Assembly: GCA_949299935.1 (NCBI GenBank)
Contig: CASGCE010000001.1
Coordinates: 1 to 57,979 of the forward strand
Direction of reading: 5' to 3'
DNA length: 57,979 nucleotides
DNA from: an uncultured bacterium
Lineage (GTDB): Bacteria; Cyanobacteriota; Vampirovibrionia; Gastranaerophilales; Gastranaerophilaceae
Shown here: piece by piece, positions 17,040 through 25,548 of the stretch
Layout: the number at the start of each line of letters is the position of its first letter
Position numbering within the stretch: position 1 is the first letter of the stretch
Notes under the pieces: model-generated
Told to the model about the DNA's origin: nothing
Database searches by the model: none
Seen by the model: only the letters and a program-made list of their open reading frames with translations
Program-made: the position numbers and the translations under genes

Positions 17040-17405
17040 ATGTTTAATTCAGTAAATAATCCCTTTAACAAGAAAATAGAATCCTCTACATCATCAGACA
17101 GTAATAAGCATCAGCAACCAAGGGAGCAAAAAAAAGAGGAAAAAAAATATCTTGAACAAGAAGAACAAGATGAAGTAAAAATAGGAGGTTTACCCTTGCT
17201 TACGGAAGAAGAAGTTTTGTCAATGACAAAAGCATACATAAATAATTTAAAAAATGAACATACAGATAATCCAAAAATAATCAATAAATTAGAAAAGTAT
17301 TTAGAAAATTTCGACACAAAAAAATTTATGAAAAAAAATCCAAATATGACAAGTCCTGATTTTTATATGGTTATGTACAATGAAACAGAAGGATTAGTTA
17401 AGTAA
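17040..17405 (+). CDS. Hypothetical charged protein
   Basis: A 121-residue protein, started at the ATG that follows a strong AGGAGG site by 5 bases; the ATG at 17016 has none. The first 55 residues are polar and probably disordered (Ser, Gln, Lys, Glu rich). The rest is helical (TEEEVLSMTKAYINNLKNE, IINKLEKYLENFDTKKFMKK). No known domain is recognised. It is two bases upstream of the membrane protein at 17408 and shares its promoter. Confidence 0.7.
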   Translation: MFNSVNNPFNKKIESSTSSDSNKHQQPREQKKEEKKYLEQEEQDEVKIGGLPLLTEEEVLSMTKAYINNLKNEHTDNPKIINKLEKYLENFDTKKFMKKNPNMTSPDFYMVMYNETEGLVK

Positions 17406-17407
17406 AA

Positions 17408-17749
17408 ATGATTAAATATATAACGCCAATAGCACTTTTAACAATATCAAATGTTTTTATGACATTTGCCTGGTATGGTCATTTAAGATATAGAAATACC
17501 GCATTAATTTACGTAATATTAATAAGTTGGGGAATAGCCTTTTTTGAGTACTGTTTTCAAGTACCCGCAAACAGAATAGGTTATGATGTATATACAGCAG
17601 CTCAGCTTAAAACAATACAGGAAGTAATAACATTAATAGTTTTTAGCGGATTTTCGATATTATATTTAAAAGAACAATTTAGATGGAATTATTTAATAGG
17701 ATTTTTATTTATAATTCTTGCAGTATTTTTTATTTTCAAGAAATGGTAA
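17408..17749 (+). CDS. DMT-type small membrane protein, DUF486 family
   Basis: A 113-residue inner-membrane protein with four predicted helices: residues 4-23, 31-48, 65-83 and 91-110. The pattern FAWYGHL, SWGIAFFEYCFQVPANRIGY and TAAQLKTIQEVITL is that of the DUF486 family, related to drug/metabolite transporters. No transported substrate is known. It lies directly behind the gene at 17040, and its end overlaps the convergent aroB by 14 bases. Confidence 0.88.
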   Translation: MIKYITPIALLTISNVFMTFAWYGHLRYRNTALIYVILISWGIAFFEYCFQVPANRIGYDVYTAAQLKTIQEVITLIVFSGFSILYLKEQFRWNYLIGFLFIILAVFFIFKKW

Positions 17750-18803
17750 GTAACTCATTAAATTCGAACTCATTCACTTTAGCATAACCCACAGGTAATA
17801 TAAATCGTATGAACTCCGATGAAGATTTTTTATCAGTTTTCATCACAGAAATTACTTTTTTTAAGTCAAAGTCAGGAATTTTTTTAAAATTAAATTTTTT
17901 AATGATATCATGCATAAAAAACAAATAATTTTTGTCGATAAGATTATTTTTAAAAGCTAAATCAAAGGCAAAAATAATTCCGGCAACAACACATTCACCG
18001 TGTGTAAATTTTTTATATTTTGTAATTTTTTCAATAGCATGACCGTAAGTATGACCAAGATTAAGAATTTTTCTTAAATTACTTTCAGTTTCGTCTTTTT
18101 CCACAACAGAAATTTTTAATAAAAGGCAATAGTTTACCAACAATTTGAGAATTTTTGTATCACAAGCCAATATATTTTGGTAATTTTCCTCCAAAAAATT
18201 AATCAAATTAATATCTTCGGAAAAATCGCAACTTTTTTCAATAAAAGCATATTTTACGACTTCACCAAGACCGGTTTTAAAAATTCTTTCATTAAGGGTT
18301 TGCAAAAAGTTTGTATTTATAAAAACAGCTTTAGGTTGATAAAAAGAACCAATAAGATTTTTACCAAAAGTCGAATTAACAGCAGTTTTTCCTCCGACGG
18401 AACTATCAACACAAGCGAGTAATGTTGTAGGGACTTGAATCAAATTAATACCTCGCATATAAGAAGCTGCAACAAAACCGGCAATATCCCCGACACCACC
18501 ACCACCAATAGCTATTATAGCATCATCTCGTGTTAAGTGTTTCTTAAGGCAAAAAGAAAGAATTTTTTCATAATTTTTTAAATTTTTTTGTGATTCGCCG
18601 TCTTTCAATATGAATTTAGCCTTTTTTTCAAAGCCAAGAATTTTTCCATAAAGCTTTTCAACTTTTTCAGAGATAACAACAACAAAATTTTTGTCATTAA
18701 GGAGGTTAAGAATTTCAGATTTTAAGTTTCCAATATCATTATCATTGATAATGATAGGATAAGATTTAAATTTTTCTTTAATATTAACTGTCAAATTAAT
18801 CAT
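17736..18803 (-). CDS. aroB: 3-dehydroquinate synthase
   Basis: A 355-residue NAD- and metal-dependent enzyme for the second step of the shikimate pathway, converting DAHP to 3-dehydroquinate. Signatures: GGGGVGDIAGFVAASYMRG (NAD loop), QVPTTLLACVDSSVGGKTAVN, GLGEVVKYAFI and the metal-ligand region NLGHTYGHAIEK. The start overlaps the stop of aroK by four bases (ATGA type), giving translational coupling. Confidence 0.97.
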   Translation of the reverse strand: MINLTVNIKEKFKSYPIIINDNDIGNLKSEILNLLNDKNFVVVISEKVEKLYGKILGFEKKAKFILKDGESQKNLKNYEKILSFCLKKHLTRDDAIIAIGGGGVGDIAGFVAASYMRGINLIQVPTTLLACVDSSVGGKTAVNSTFGKNLIGSFYQPKAVFINTNFLQTLNERIFKTGLGEVVKYAFIEKSCDFSEDINLINFLEENYQNILACDTKILKLLVNYCLLLKISVVEKDETESNLRKILNLGHTYGHAIEKITKYKKFTHGECVVAGIIFAFDLAFKNNLIDKNYLFFMHDIIKKFNFKKIPDFDLKKVISVMKTDKKSSSEFIRFILPVGYAKVNEFEFNELLTIS

Positions 18804-19303
18804 TTTATAATCCTTATAATTTTATCCACGATATCTTCAAGATTTTTATCGCAAGTATCTACGGTAAAATGAGCCTTTTCATAATTTTGAATTCTTTTTT
18901 TTAAAATAAAAGAAATAGAATCAACAGAAAAATTTTTGTGCAAAAGCGGTCTGTGAATTTCTGATTTAATGCGTTGGAAAATGCATTCGGGAGAGGCTTT
19001 CAAATAAATAACAATTCCGTAATGTTTTAAAATTTTTCTGGTTTCTTCATCCTCAAAAGCACCACCGCCAAGAGCCATAACGATATTTTTACGATTGACG
19101 TATTCAAATATTTTTAATTTTTCAATTTTACGAAAATATTTTTCACCATATTCATTAAAGATATTTGTTACACTCATATTTTCAGATTTTTCAAGTTCAA
19201 CATCAATATCTATAAATTCATAACCGATTTTTTTACTCAAAAGCTCTCCCACAGAACTTTTGCCGCATCCCATCATTCCCGCTAAAATAATCAAACTCTT
19301 CAT
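18800..19303 (-). CDS. aroK: Shikimate kinase
   Basis: A 167-residue P-loop kinase that phosphorylates shikimate with ATP. The Walker A motif is GMMGCGKSS, followed by FIDIDVELE (shikimate and Mg contacts), ALGGGAFED and the lid segment SEIHRPLL. Length is typical. It is translationally coupled to aroB. The promoter has an extended -10, TGT-TAAAAT, exactly 6 bases before the ATG and no ribosome binding site, so the mRNA is probably leaderless. The promoter is divergent from that of der, and the two start codons are only about 40 bases apart. Confidence 0.96.
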   Translation of the reverse strand: MKSLIILAGMMGCGKSSVGELLSKKIGYEFIDIDVELEKSENMSVTNIFNEYGEKYFRKIEKLKIFEYVNRKNIVMALGGGAFEDEETRKILKHYGIVIYLKASPECIFQRIKSEIHRPLLHKNFSVDSISFILKKRIQNYEKAHFTVDTCDKNLEDIVDKIIRIIK

Positions 19304-19344
19304 GTAGTAATTTTAACATAAAATATTCATGATATACTAACGTT

Positions 19345-20676
19345 ATGAAAAGAAAACCGATAGTTGCAATAGTAGGCAGACCAAATGTAGGTAAATCAAC
19401 ATTTGTGAATCGTCTTGTCGGTTCAAGAAATTCCATAGTAGATGATTTGCCAGGGGTTACACGTGACAGAATTTACTTTGATGTTGAGTGGCAAAATAAA
19501 GTTTTCACTTGTATAGATACTGGAGGAATAGTTCCCGGCGATGAAGATGAAATAATGCTTTCAATATTTGATCAGGCAAAAGTTGCTTGTGCAGAGGCTG
19601 ATAAAATAATATTCCTTGTTGACGGAAAATCAGGAATAAATCCGATAGATTACGATATTGCAAATATTTTAAGGCAATCAAACAAACCCATATTTTTAGC
19701 GGTTAATAAATTAGATAACCCAAACTCTCAATATATGACAAGCGATTTTTATGCACTTGCTCTGGGAGAACCGATAGGCATATCGGCGTTACATGGCTCA
19801 GGTGGTGTTGGCGATTTATTGGATTTGGTAACAAAGGACTTTGAAGTTTTTGAAGATACAAAAGAATATAACACTATCAAAATAGCGATCGTAGGTCGTC
19901 CAAACGCAGGCAAATCATCTATTGTTAATTCCTTATTAAATGAAGATAGAGTAATTGTTTCAAATATATCAGGCACAACAAGAGACAGCATAGATTCAAA
20001 AATAAACTATAAAGATAGAGAATTTGTGATAGTTGACACTGCAGGTATTCGTAAAAAATCAAAAGTAGATTGGGGTGTTGAAAAATTTGCAGTAGATAGG
20101 GCAATTCGTTCAATAAGAGATTGTGATATAGCAGTTCTTGTAATAGATGCAACTGAGGGAATTTCAGATCAAGATAAAAAAATTTCTTCAATAATAACAC
20201 AAGCGGGTAAAGGTCTTATAGTTGCTATTAACAAATGGGATTTAATAGAAAACAAAAAATCGAATACAATAAACCAATTTGATAAGAAACTTACAAATGA
20301 TATACCGTTTTTAGATTTTGCACCAAAAATTTATATAAGTGCCGTTACAAAACAAAGGTTAAATCAAATTTTTGAAAAAGCTGTTGAAGTTTATGAACAA
20401 TGCACAAAGAGAGTTTCTACAGGACTATTAAACAAAATAATAAACGAAGCATATACACTTAATCCACCGCAAAGCTTAAAAAATAAACGCCTGAAAATTC
20501 TTTACTCAACACAAATTAATATACAGCCACCAACATTTGTAATCTTTACAAACAATACAGATTTACTAAAGGATCATTACAAACGTTATTTAGAAAACAA
20601 ACTAAGGGAGGCTTTTGGTTTTTTCGGGACGCCGATAAAAATTTCCGCCAGAGAAAAAAAAGAGAAAAAATATTAA
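19345..20676 (+). CDS. der: Ribosome assembly GTPase Der (EngA)
   Basis: A 443-residue protein with two tandem GTPase domains, the hallmark of Der, and a C-terminal KH-like domain. The P-loops are GRPNVGKST and GRPNAGKSS; the G3 sites are DTGG and DTAG, and the G4 sites NKLD and NKWD. Der is needed for 50S ribosome maturation. TGA-TATACT lies 6 bases before the ATG without a Shine-Dalgarno site, so translation is probably leaderless. The prepilin cassette 2 promoter begins 8 bases after its stop codon. Confidence 0.97.
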   Translation: MKRKPIVAIVGRPNVGKSTFVNRLVGSRNSIVDDLPGVTRDRIYFDVEWQNKVFTCIDTGGIVPGDEDEIMLSIFDQAKVACAEADKIIFLVDGKSGINPIDYDIANILRQSNKPIFLAVNKLDNPNSQYMTSDFYALALGEPIGISALHGSGGVGDLLDLVTKDFEVFEDTKEYNTIKIAIVGRPNAGKSSIVNSLLNEDRVIVSNISGTTRDSIDSKINYKDREFVIVDTAGIRKKSKVDWGVEKFAVDRAIRSIRDCDIAVLVIDATEGISDQDKKISSIITQAGKGLIVAINKWDLIENKKSNTINQFDKKLTNDIPFLDFAPKIYISAVTKQRLNQIFEKAVEVYEQCTKRVSTGLLNKIINEAYTLNPPQSLKNKRLKILYSTQINIQPPTFVIFTNNTDLLKDHYKRYLENKLREAFGFFGTPIKISAREKKEKKY

Positions 20677-20683
20677 AAATTTC

Positions 20684-20727
20684 TTGCCCAAAAGTGAATA
20701 AATTGTTAAAATAGTTCTAAAAAGGAG
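20684..20727 (+). promoter_or_regulatory. P1 promoter and ribosome binding site, cassette 2
   Basis: TTGCCC (20684-20689), 17 bp, TAAAAT (20707-20712), then AAGGAG (20722-20727) 6 bases before the leader ATG at 20734. The arrangement matches cassettes 1 and 3. Confidence 0.7.
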
Positions 20728-20733
20728 AAAAAA

Positions 20734-20772
20734 ATGGAAAGAGAAAAAAGCGGGGGGGGGCGACTCCTCTAA
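20734..20772 (+). CDS. Short leader ORF ending at the poly-G block, cassette 2 (OFF state)
   Basis: A 12-residue ORF, MEREKSGGGRLL, has a good ribosome binding site and ends at the TAA of the conserved 16-base block. It is too short for normal gene calling. With one more G the same ATG reads GGGATPLS and continues in frame into the prepilin at 20826, making a 40-residue stretch before the prepilin cleavage site. Whether the short peptide itself does anything is unknown. Confidence 0.6.
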   Translation: MEREKSGGGRLL

Positions 20773-20776
20773 GTAG
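20752..20776 (+). repeat. Poly-G (9 G) tract and two-frame stop block, cassette 2
   Basis: Nine G (20752-20760) followed by CGACTCCTCTAAGTAG (20761-20776). The block puts TAA in the nine-G frame and TAG in the eight-G frame, leaving only the ten-G frame open. Confidence 0.85.
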
Positions 20777-20790
20777 AAATAGCAAGGGTT

Positions 20791-20839
20791 TTGACCTAAT
20801 CGACACAATGTGCTATAATTCTGGTATGAAGAATTATAG
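20791..20839 (+). promoter_or_regulatory. P2 promoter and start-codon palindrome, prepilin copy 2
   Basis: TTGACC (20791-20796), 17 bp, TATAAT (20814-20819) with an extended TGC, then 6 bases to the ATG at 20826. A perfect inverted repeat, CTATAATTC (20813-20821) and GAATTATAG (20831-20839), holds the -10 box in one arm and the ATG in the 9-base loop. Confidence 0.85.
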
Positions 20840-21539
20840 TTCAAGAAAGGGTTTTACCTTAGCGGAGGTACTAATAACGATAGGAATAATCGGTATAGTA
20901 GCGGCTATTACGATACCAACAATTATCGCAAATTATAAGCAAAAAACATTAGATAACCAGTTTAAAAAGAGTTACGCATTAATAAATCAAGCATTATTAA
21001 ATGCACAGAGTCAATTTGGATACATACCAAAGTGTTATTATCCGTCTGGCACAATAAGTACCGTAATGACAGAAGATTGTACCGAATTATCAAATATATT
21101 TTTAGCATCATTAAAAATAACAAAGATTTGTAAAGATAAAGCCTATGAAAACGGATGTATTCCGGAATATAAAGGTTTTGATGATATCATAAAAGATGTG
21201 CACAAAGATGATGCAGATTACGATGAAGACTATTGGCAAGATTATGCAACGAGAAATTGTGGAGGATTCAATACCTCCAAGATTTTAAATGAAAAAACGG
21301 TATATGTTTTATCAGATGGTACAATATTGTTTTTTCATAGTAATGCATTTGGTTATAATATTATAGTAGCTATAGATATAAATGGAAAAAATGGTCCAAA
21401 CAAATGGGGATATGATTTATTCGGATTTGATTTAAGATACAATGGTCGTGTTTTAAGATATGAGGGTAACGACGGTTGCGCATTACCTGAGCAAGGTGGC
21501 TATAGTGCAAAAGAAATGATAAATAGATTATTCCGCTAA
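20826..21539 (+). CDS. Prepilin-like protein, copy 2
   Basis: A 237-residue protein with the N-terminus MKNYSSRKGFTLAEVLITIG. Cleavage would fall after RKG, leaving Phe at +1 and Glu at +5, followed by a hydrophobic helix (VLITIGIIGIVAAITIPTII) as in type IV pilins and type II secretion pseudopilins. The C-terminal domain has six or more Cys and the family motif AIDINGKNGPNKWGYD. The start at 20826 is preferred over 20808 because it lies 6 bases after a near-consensus -10 box. Its promoter cassette may toggle an extended form. It meets the convergent gene at 21536 with a four-base overlap. Confidence 0.88.
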   Translation: MKNYSSRKGFTLAEVLITIGIIGIVAAITIPTIIANYKQKTLDNQFKKSYALINQALLNAQSQFGYIPKCYYPSGTISTVMTEDCTELSNIFLASLKITKICKDKAYENGCIPEYKGFDDIIKDVHKDDADYDEDYWQDYATRNCGGFNTSKILNEKTVYVLSDGTILFFHSNAFGYNIIVAIDINGKNGPNKWGYDLFGFDLRYNGRVLRYEGNDGCALPEQGGYSAKEMINRLFR

Positions 21540-21928
21540 GGTTTAGGCTTTTTGAAGAAATTAACTATATGATTAAAACCTGTTTTACAAGCTTTGAACA
21601 ATTTTTGGGGCAGAGATTTAATCTTAGTAAAAGAAATCTTACCAATTAAATTTTTGACAGATTTGAATTTAGACAAACCGAAAATCAAACCGGTGGCGGC
21701 TAAAATACCAAACGCCCATTTTTTCCAGGAAGGATTATTTACCCCCATATCGCTTGATTTGAATTCATCTTTTTGAGGTTGAGAATTTATTTGAGGCAAT
21801 GTATCAGGAAGTGTTTCCAAAGCCGGATTTCCGTAGTATCTTGGTTGCACTCCTTTTATATAAGCCGGTGCATCAAATCCTATTACACCTGCTGATGCTA
21901 ATGCGTCTAAATCATTTATCCAAGTCAT
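21536..21928 (-). CDS. Hypothetical protein with one membrane segment
   Basis: A 130-residue protein of unknown function. The first half is Pro/Asn/Gln rich (MTWINDLDALASAGVIGFDA, YYGNPALETLPDTLPQIN). One hydrophobic segment, KKWAFGILAATGLIFGL at about residues 69-85, is followed by a strongly basic tail ending in NFFKKPKP. A GGAG-type ribosome binding site lies upstream of the ATG. The gene converges on the prepilin-like gene. It may be an anchored protein with the basic tail in the cytoplasm, but that is only inferred from the charge pattern. Confidence 0.65.
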   Translation of the reverse strand: MTWINDLDALASAGVIGFDAPAYIKGVQPRYYGNPALETLPDTLPQINSQPQKDEFKSSDMGVNNPSWKKWAFGILAATGLIFGLSKFKSVKNLIGKISFTKIKSLPQKLFKACKTGFNHIVNFFKKPKP

Positions 21929-22034
21929 ACCTACTCCTTTACATGTTTATAAAGTCAAAATGATGTAAAAAATTGCCTAATACAAAGAAATTGTAACTTT
22001 TTTGTGATATAATTTTTGCCAAAGAGGGAAGGAA

Positions 22035-23591
22035 ATGGATAAATTTTATTTAACAACGGCAATTGACTACGTAAATGGTGCTCCGCATATAGGACATGCT
22101 TACGAGAAGATTTTAACCGATATTATAGCAAGACACTTTTCACAAAGAACAGAAGTTTTTTTCTTAACAGGAACAGATGAACATGGTATAAAAATTCAGA
22201 AAACATCTAAAGAACAAGGTATGACCCCAAAAGAGCTTTGTGATATGAATGCGGAAAAGTTTAAACAGGCTTGGAAGGCATTGGATATTGATTATACAAA
22301 ATTTATAAGAACAACTGACGATTATCATGAAAAAGTTGTTCAAAAAATATTCAAAAAACTTGTTGAAAAAGGTGATATTTATAAGCATTCGTACGAAGGT
22401 TTATATTGTTCAGGATGTGAATGTTTTTTGAACGAAAAAGATTTAACAGAAGACGGACTTTGTCCTGATCATTTAAAAAAACCTGAATTAGTAAAAGAAG
22501 AAAACTATTTCTTTAAACTTACCAAATATAAAGATGCTATCATAAAGCATATAAAAGATAATCCAGATTTTATAATCCCGTCATTTAGGGCCAATGAAGT
22601 TTTAAACCAATTGGAAGATATTCAAGATATATCGGTTTCCAGATCTAAAACGAATGTCCAATGGGGTATTGATGTTTTAGACGACCCTAATCAAGTTATA
22701 TATGTTTGGATTGATGCTCTTTCAAACTATATAACCGCAATCGGATATGATACGGAAAACTCGTCAGATTTGTATAAAAAACTATGGCCTGCAGATGTGC
22801 ATGTAATCGGAAAAGATATATTGAAATTCCATAGTATCTATTGGCCTGCATTTTTACTGGCTTTAGATATACCATTACCTAAACATATTTTCGCCCATGG
22901 CTGGATAACGATTGATGAATCCAAAATGTCAAAATCTTTAGGTAATGTTATATCACCGACAGCAGTTTTGGAGAATTTTGAATTGGAATATCCCGATGCA
23001 TTAAGATATTATATGGCAACCTCTGCTCCTTGCGGAAAAGATGGGAACTATTCGGATGCTGATTTTAAAGAAAAAGTTAACGCACACCTTGCAAATAGCA
23101 TGGGTAACCTTTTAAACAGAACGCTATCAATGTTGGTTAAGTATTTTGATGGTGAAGTTAAACTTGAATTTAAAGTGCAATCAGACCTGTTTAAAAAAGC
23201 GCTGGGAACTGTTAAGATTGTGGAAAATCACTTTAACCACTTTGAAATAGCAGAAGCTGCTCAAGAAATAATCGGACTTGTGGATATGACAAACAAATAT
23301 GTCACAGACAATGCTCCTTGGACTTTAGCAAAAGAAGAAAAATGGACAGAATGCGGCATAGTTCTTACAACTGTTTTAGAAATTATGTGCATTATAACGG
23401 CACTTATTTATCCTTATTGTCCTAACATTTCTCGCGAGATGGCAAAACAATTGTCGTTTGATTTGAATACAAAATTGGATGATTTAACTTGCGACAATAT
23501 AAAAGTTGGCAAATTAATTTCAAAAGAAGAAATAAAACCTGTATTTTTGAGGATTGATAGTGAACTTGCTGACAAATCCATGAAAAAATAA
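22035..23591 (+). CDS. metG: Methionyl-tRNA synthetase
   Basis: A 518-residue class I aminoacyl-tRNA synthetase that charges tRNA-Met. The HIGH motif is PHIGHAYEK and the KMSKS motif is ESKMSKSLG. A zinc-knuckle-like segment, CSGCECFLNEKDLTEDGLCP, sits in the connective peptide. The C-terminal dimerisation domain of longer enzymes is absent, as in many bacteria. TATAAT, then an AGGGAAGGA site, precede the ATG, a conventional start. Confidence 0.97.
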   Translation: MDKFYLTTAIDYVNGAPHIGHAYEKILTDIIARHFSQRTEVFFLTGTDEHGIKIQKTSKEQGMTPKELCDMNAEKFKQAWKALDIDYTKFIRTTDDYHEKVVQKIFKKLVEKGDIYKHSYEGLYCSGCECFLNEKDLTEDGLCPDHLKKPELVKEENYFFKLTKYKDAIIKHIKDNPDFIIPSFRANEVLNQLEDIQDISVSRSKTNVQWGIDVLDDPNQVIYVWIDALSNYITAIGYDTENSSDLYKKLWPADVHVIGKDILKFHSIYWPAFLLALDIPLPKHIFAHGWITIDESKMSKSLGNVISPTAVLENFELEYPDALRYYMATSAPCGKDGNYSDADFKEKVNAHLANSMGNLLNRTLSMLVKYFDGEVKLEFKVQSDLFKKALGTVKIVENHFNHFEIAEAAQEIIGLVDMTNKYVTDNAPWTLAKEEKWTECGIVLTTVLEIMCIITALIYPYCPNISREMAKQLSFDLNTKLDDLTCDNIKVGKLISKEEIKPVFLRIDSELADKSMKK

Positions 23592-23752
23592 ATTTTTTGT
23601 AATAAAAGTTATAAAAAGATTTTAACCTCAAATTTTTATTTCAACCCCAAGAAATAAAAATATTATTAATGATGAAAAAGAAAGTCTCGTCGTAAGACAA
23701 GACTTATAAATATACATTTACCCCAACTTTTTTATAACATAAACAAGCATGA

Positions 23753-23781
23753 TTGTCAAGTAATATGCGTTGGTATAAAAT
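23753..23781 (+). promoter_or_regulatory. Promoter of the U32 peptidase gene
   Basis: TTGTCA, 17 bp, TAAAAT, then only 6 bases to the ATG at 23788. No ribosome binding site is present, so the transcript is probably leaderless. An imperfect hairpin lies upstream at about 23681-23705. Confidence 0.65.
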
Positions 23782-23787
23782 AAAATT

Positions 23788-25545
23788 ATGAAAAAGGTAG
23801 AACTGTTAGCACCGGCAAAAGATAAAGAGATTGCATTTGCGGCTATCAATTACGGTTGTGATGCTCTATATATCGGGGCACAATATTTCGGCGCAAGACA
23901 AAATGCCGGAAACTTAATGGAAGATATAAAAGAAGTTGTTCAATATGCACATAGATTTAACGTAAAAATTTATGTCACATTAAATACGATATTGGATGAT
24001 AATGAAATAATTCAAGCAAAAAAATTGATACAAAATCTTTATGAAATTGGAGTTGATGCAATAATAATTCAGGATATGGGTATACTTGAATTAGCTGTAA
24101 ACAAAGCAATTCCACCGATACCAATACATATAAGTACTCAATGTGATAACAGAACTTTAAATAAAGTCAAATTTTTCGATAATATCGGGGTTAAGAGAGT
24201 AATTTTAGCAAGAGAACTGTCAATAGAACAGATAAAAAATATTTGTGATAACACAAAAACAGAAACAGAAACTTTTATACACGGGGCATTATGTGTGTCG
24301 TACAGCGGTCAGTGTTACATGAGTTGTTTAAATGGCGGACGTTCAGCAAACAGAGGTGAATGTGCTCAAAGTTGCCGTAAAAAATATTCTTTAATTGATG
24401 AAAATGGAAAAATATTGGCAAAAGATTTGTATCTTCTGAGTTTAAAGGATTTTAATGCATCTAAACACTTAGAAAAATTGGTTAATGCTGGCGTTAAATC
24501 TTTTAAAATAGAAGGAAGATTAAAGGATATCAATTATGTAAAAAATGTTGTGGCGTATTATAGAACAAAACTTGATAAAATTTCGCAAAGAACATCTTCC
24601 GGGAAAATTTTTTTAGACTTCAAACCTGATTTAAACAAAAGTTTTAATAGAGGTTTTACTGATTATTTTCTGGAGCAAAGGAAAGAATGTTACAACTTTT
24701 TAACTTCAAAATCTTTGGGTGAAAAACTTGGTAAAATAAAAAATATCGGAAAAGATTATTTTGAACTGGATACTGATATAAACCCGCAAGACGGTCTTTG
24801 TTACTTTATTGATGATGAACTCACAGGTTGTTTGGTGAATAGAGTGGACGGATTTAAAATTTACCCGAATAAAATGGATAAATTAAAAAAAGGAATGATT
24901 GTTTATAGAAATTTTGATGCCAAATTTGAAAAAAAACTTTCAAATTCCAAAACAAGAAGAAAAATAGCTGCAAGATTTATATATAATGAAGGAATTCTTC
25001 ACGCTATAGATGAAGATAAAAATGAAGTGGAGATACAAGTAATTGCAACAGAAAAAGCTAAAAATCAGGAAAAAATGTCGGAAAATTTCAAAACACAATT
25101 AAAAAAATCCGGTGAAAGCGATTTTTATGTCACTGATGTAAAAATAAATGATGATATATTACCGTTTTTAACTGTCGCAGAACTAAATAATCTTCGTCGT
25201 GAAATTCTAAACAAATTAATGGAAGAACGTCTGAAAAATTATGAAAGAGATGTTCAATTACCAGTACATTACGCAAAATTTCCGGCAAAAAATTTAGACT
25301 ACAAAGCTAATATTCATAACCATTTGGCAAAAAGTTTTTATGAAAAATGTTATTGCGAAAACTGTGAAATGTCTTACGAAAGCACAAAACCTAAAAATAT
25401 TGAAATAATGAGAACAAAGCACTGTCTGAAATTTGCATTTAATATGTGTAATTCACCCCAAAAATTATTTTTAATAGATGAAAAAAATAAAAAATATTCT
25501 CTGAAATTTGATTGTCAAAATTGTGAAATGATTATTTTGAATTAA
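23788..25545 (+). CDS. Peptidase U32 family protein
   Basis: A 585-residue protein. The N-terminal TIM-barrel domain has the U32 signature: MKKVELLAPAKDKEIAF, YIGAQYFGARQNAGN, and the cysteine set CVSYSGQCYMSCLNGGRSAN then CAQSCR. The C-terminal half (DUF3656-like region and an extra Cys-rich end with YCENCEMSY) resembles RlhA/YdcP-type members. RlhA adds a hydroxyl to 23S rRNA; other U32 proteins act in tRNA hydroxylation or ubiquinone synthesis. Which substrate applies here cannot be decided from sequence. The Cys set may bind an iron-sulfur cluster. Confidence 0.88.
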   Translation: MKKVELLAPAKDKEIAFAAINYGCDALYIGAQYFGARQNAGNLMEDIKEVVQYAHRFNVKIYVTLNTILDDNEIIQAKKLIQNLYEIGVDAIIIQDMGILELAVNKAIPPIPIHISTQCDNRTLNKVKFFDNIGVKRVILARELSIEQIKNICDNTKTETETFIHGALCVSYSGQCYMSCLNGGRSANRGECAQSCRKKYSLIDENGKILAKDLYLLSLKDFNASKHLEKLVNAGVKSFKIEGRLKDINYVKNVVAYYRTKLDKISQRTSSGKIFLDFKPDLNKSFNRGFTDYFLEQRKECYNFLTSKSLGEKLGKIKNIGKDYFELDTDINPQDGLCYFIDDELTGCLVNRVDGFKIYPNKMDKLKKGMIVYRNFDAKFEKKLSNSKTRRKIAARFIYNEGILHAIDEDKNEVEIQVIATEKAKNQEKMSENFKTQLKKSGESDFYVTDVKINDDILPFLTVAELNNLRREILNKLMEERLKNYERDVQLPVHYAKFPAKNLDYKANIHNHLAKSFYEKCYCENCEMSYESTKPKNIEIMRTKHCLKFAFNMCNSPQKLFLIDEKNKKYSLKFDCQNCEMIILN

Positions 25546-25548
25546 ATC

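Noticed and set aside
20808-20826. ATG at 20808 as the start of prepilin copy 2
   Set aside because: It lies between the -35 and -10 boxes of P2, has no ribosome binding site, and the copy 3 and copy 1 equivalents begin at the position matching 20826.
23681-23705. Hairpin AAGTCTCGTC...GACAAGACTT as terminator of metG
   Set aside because: The stem has a mismatch and no T run follows, so it was not listed as a terminator.
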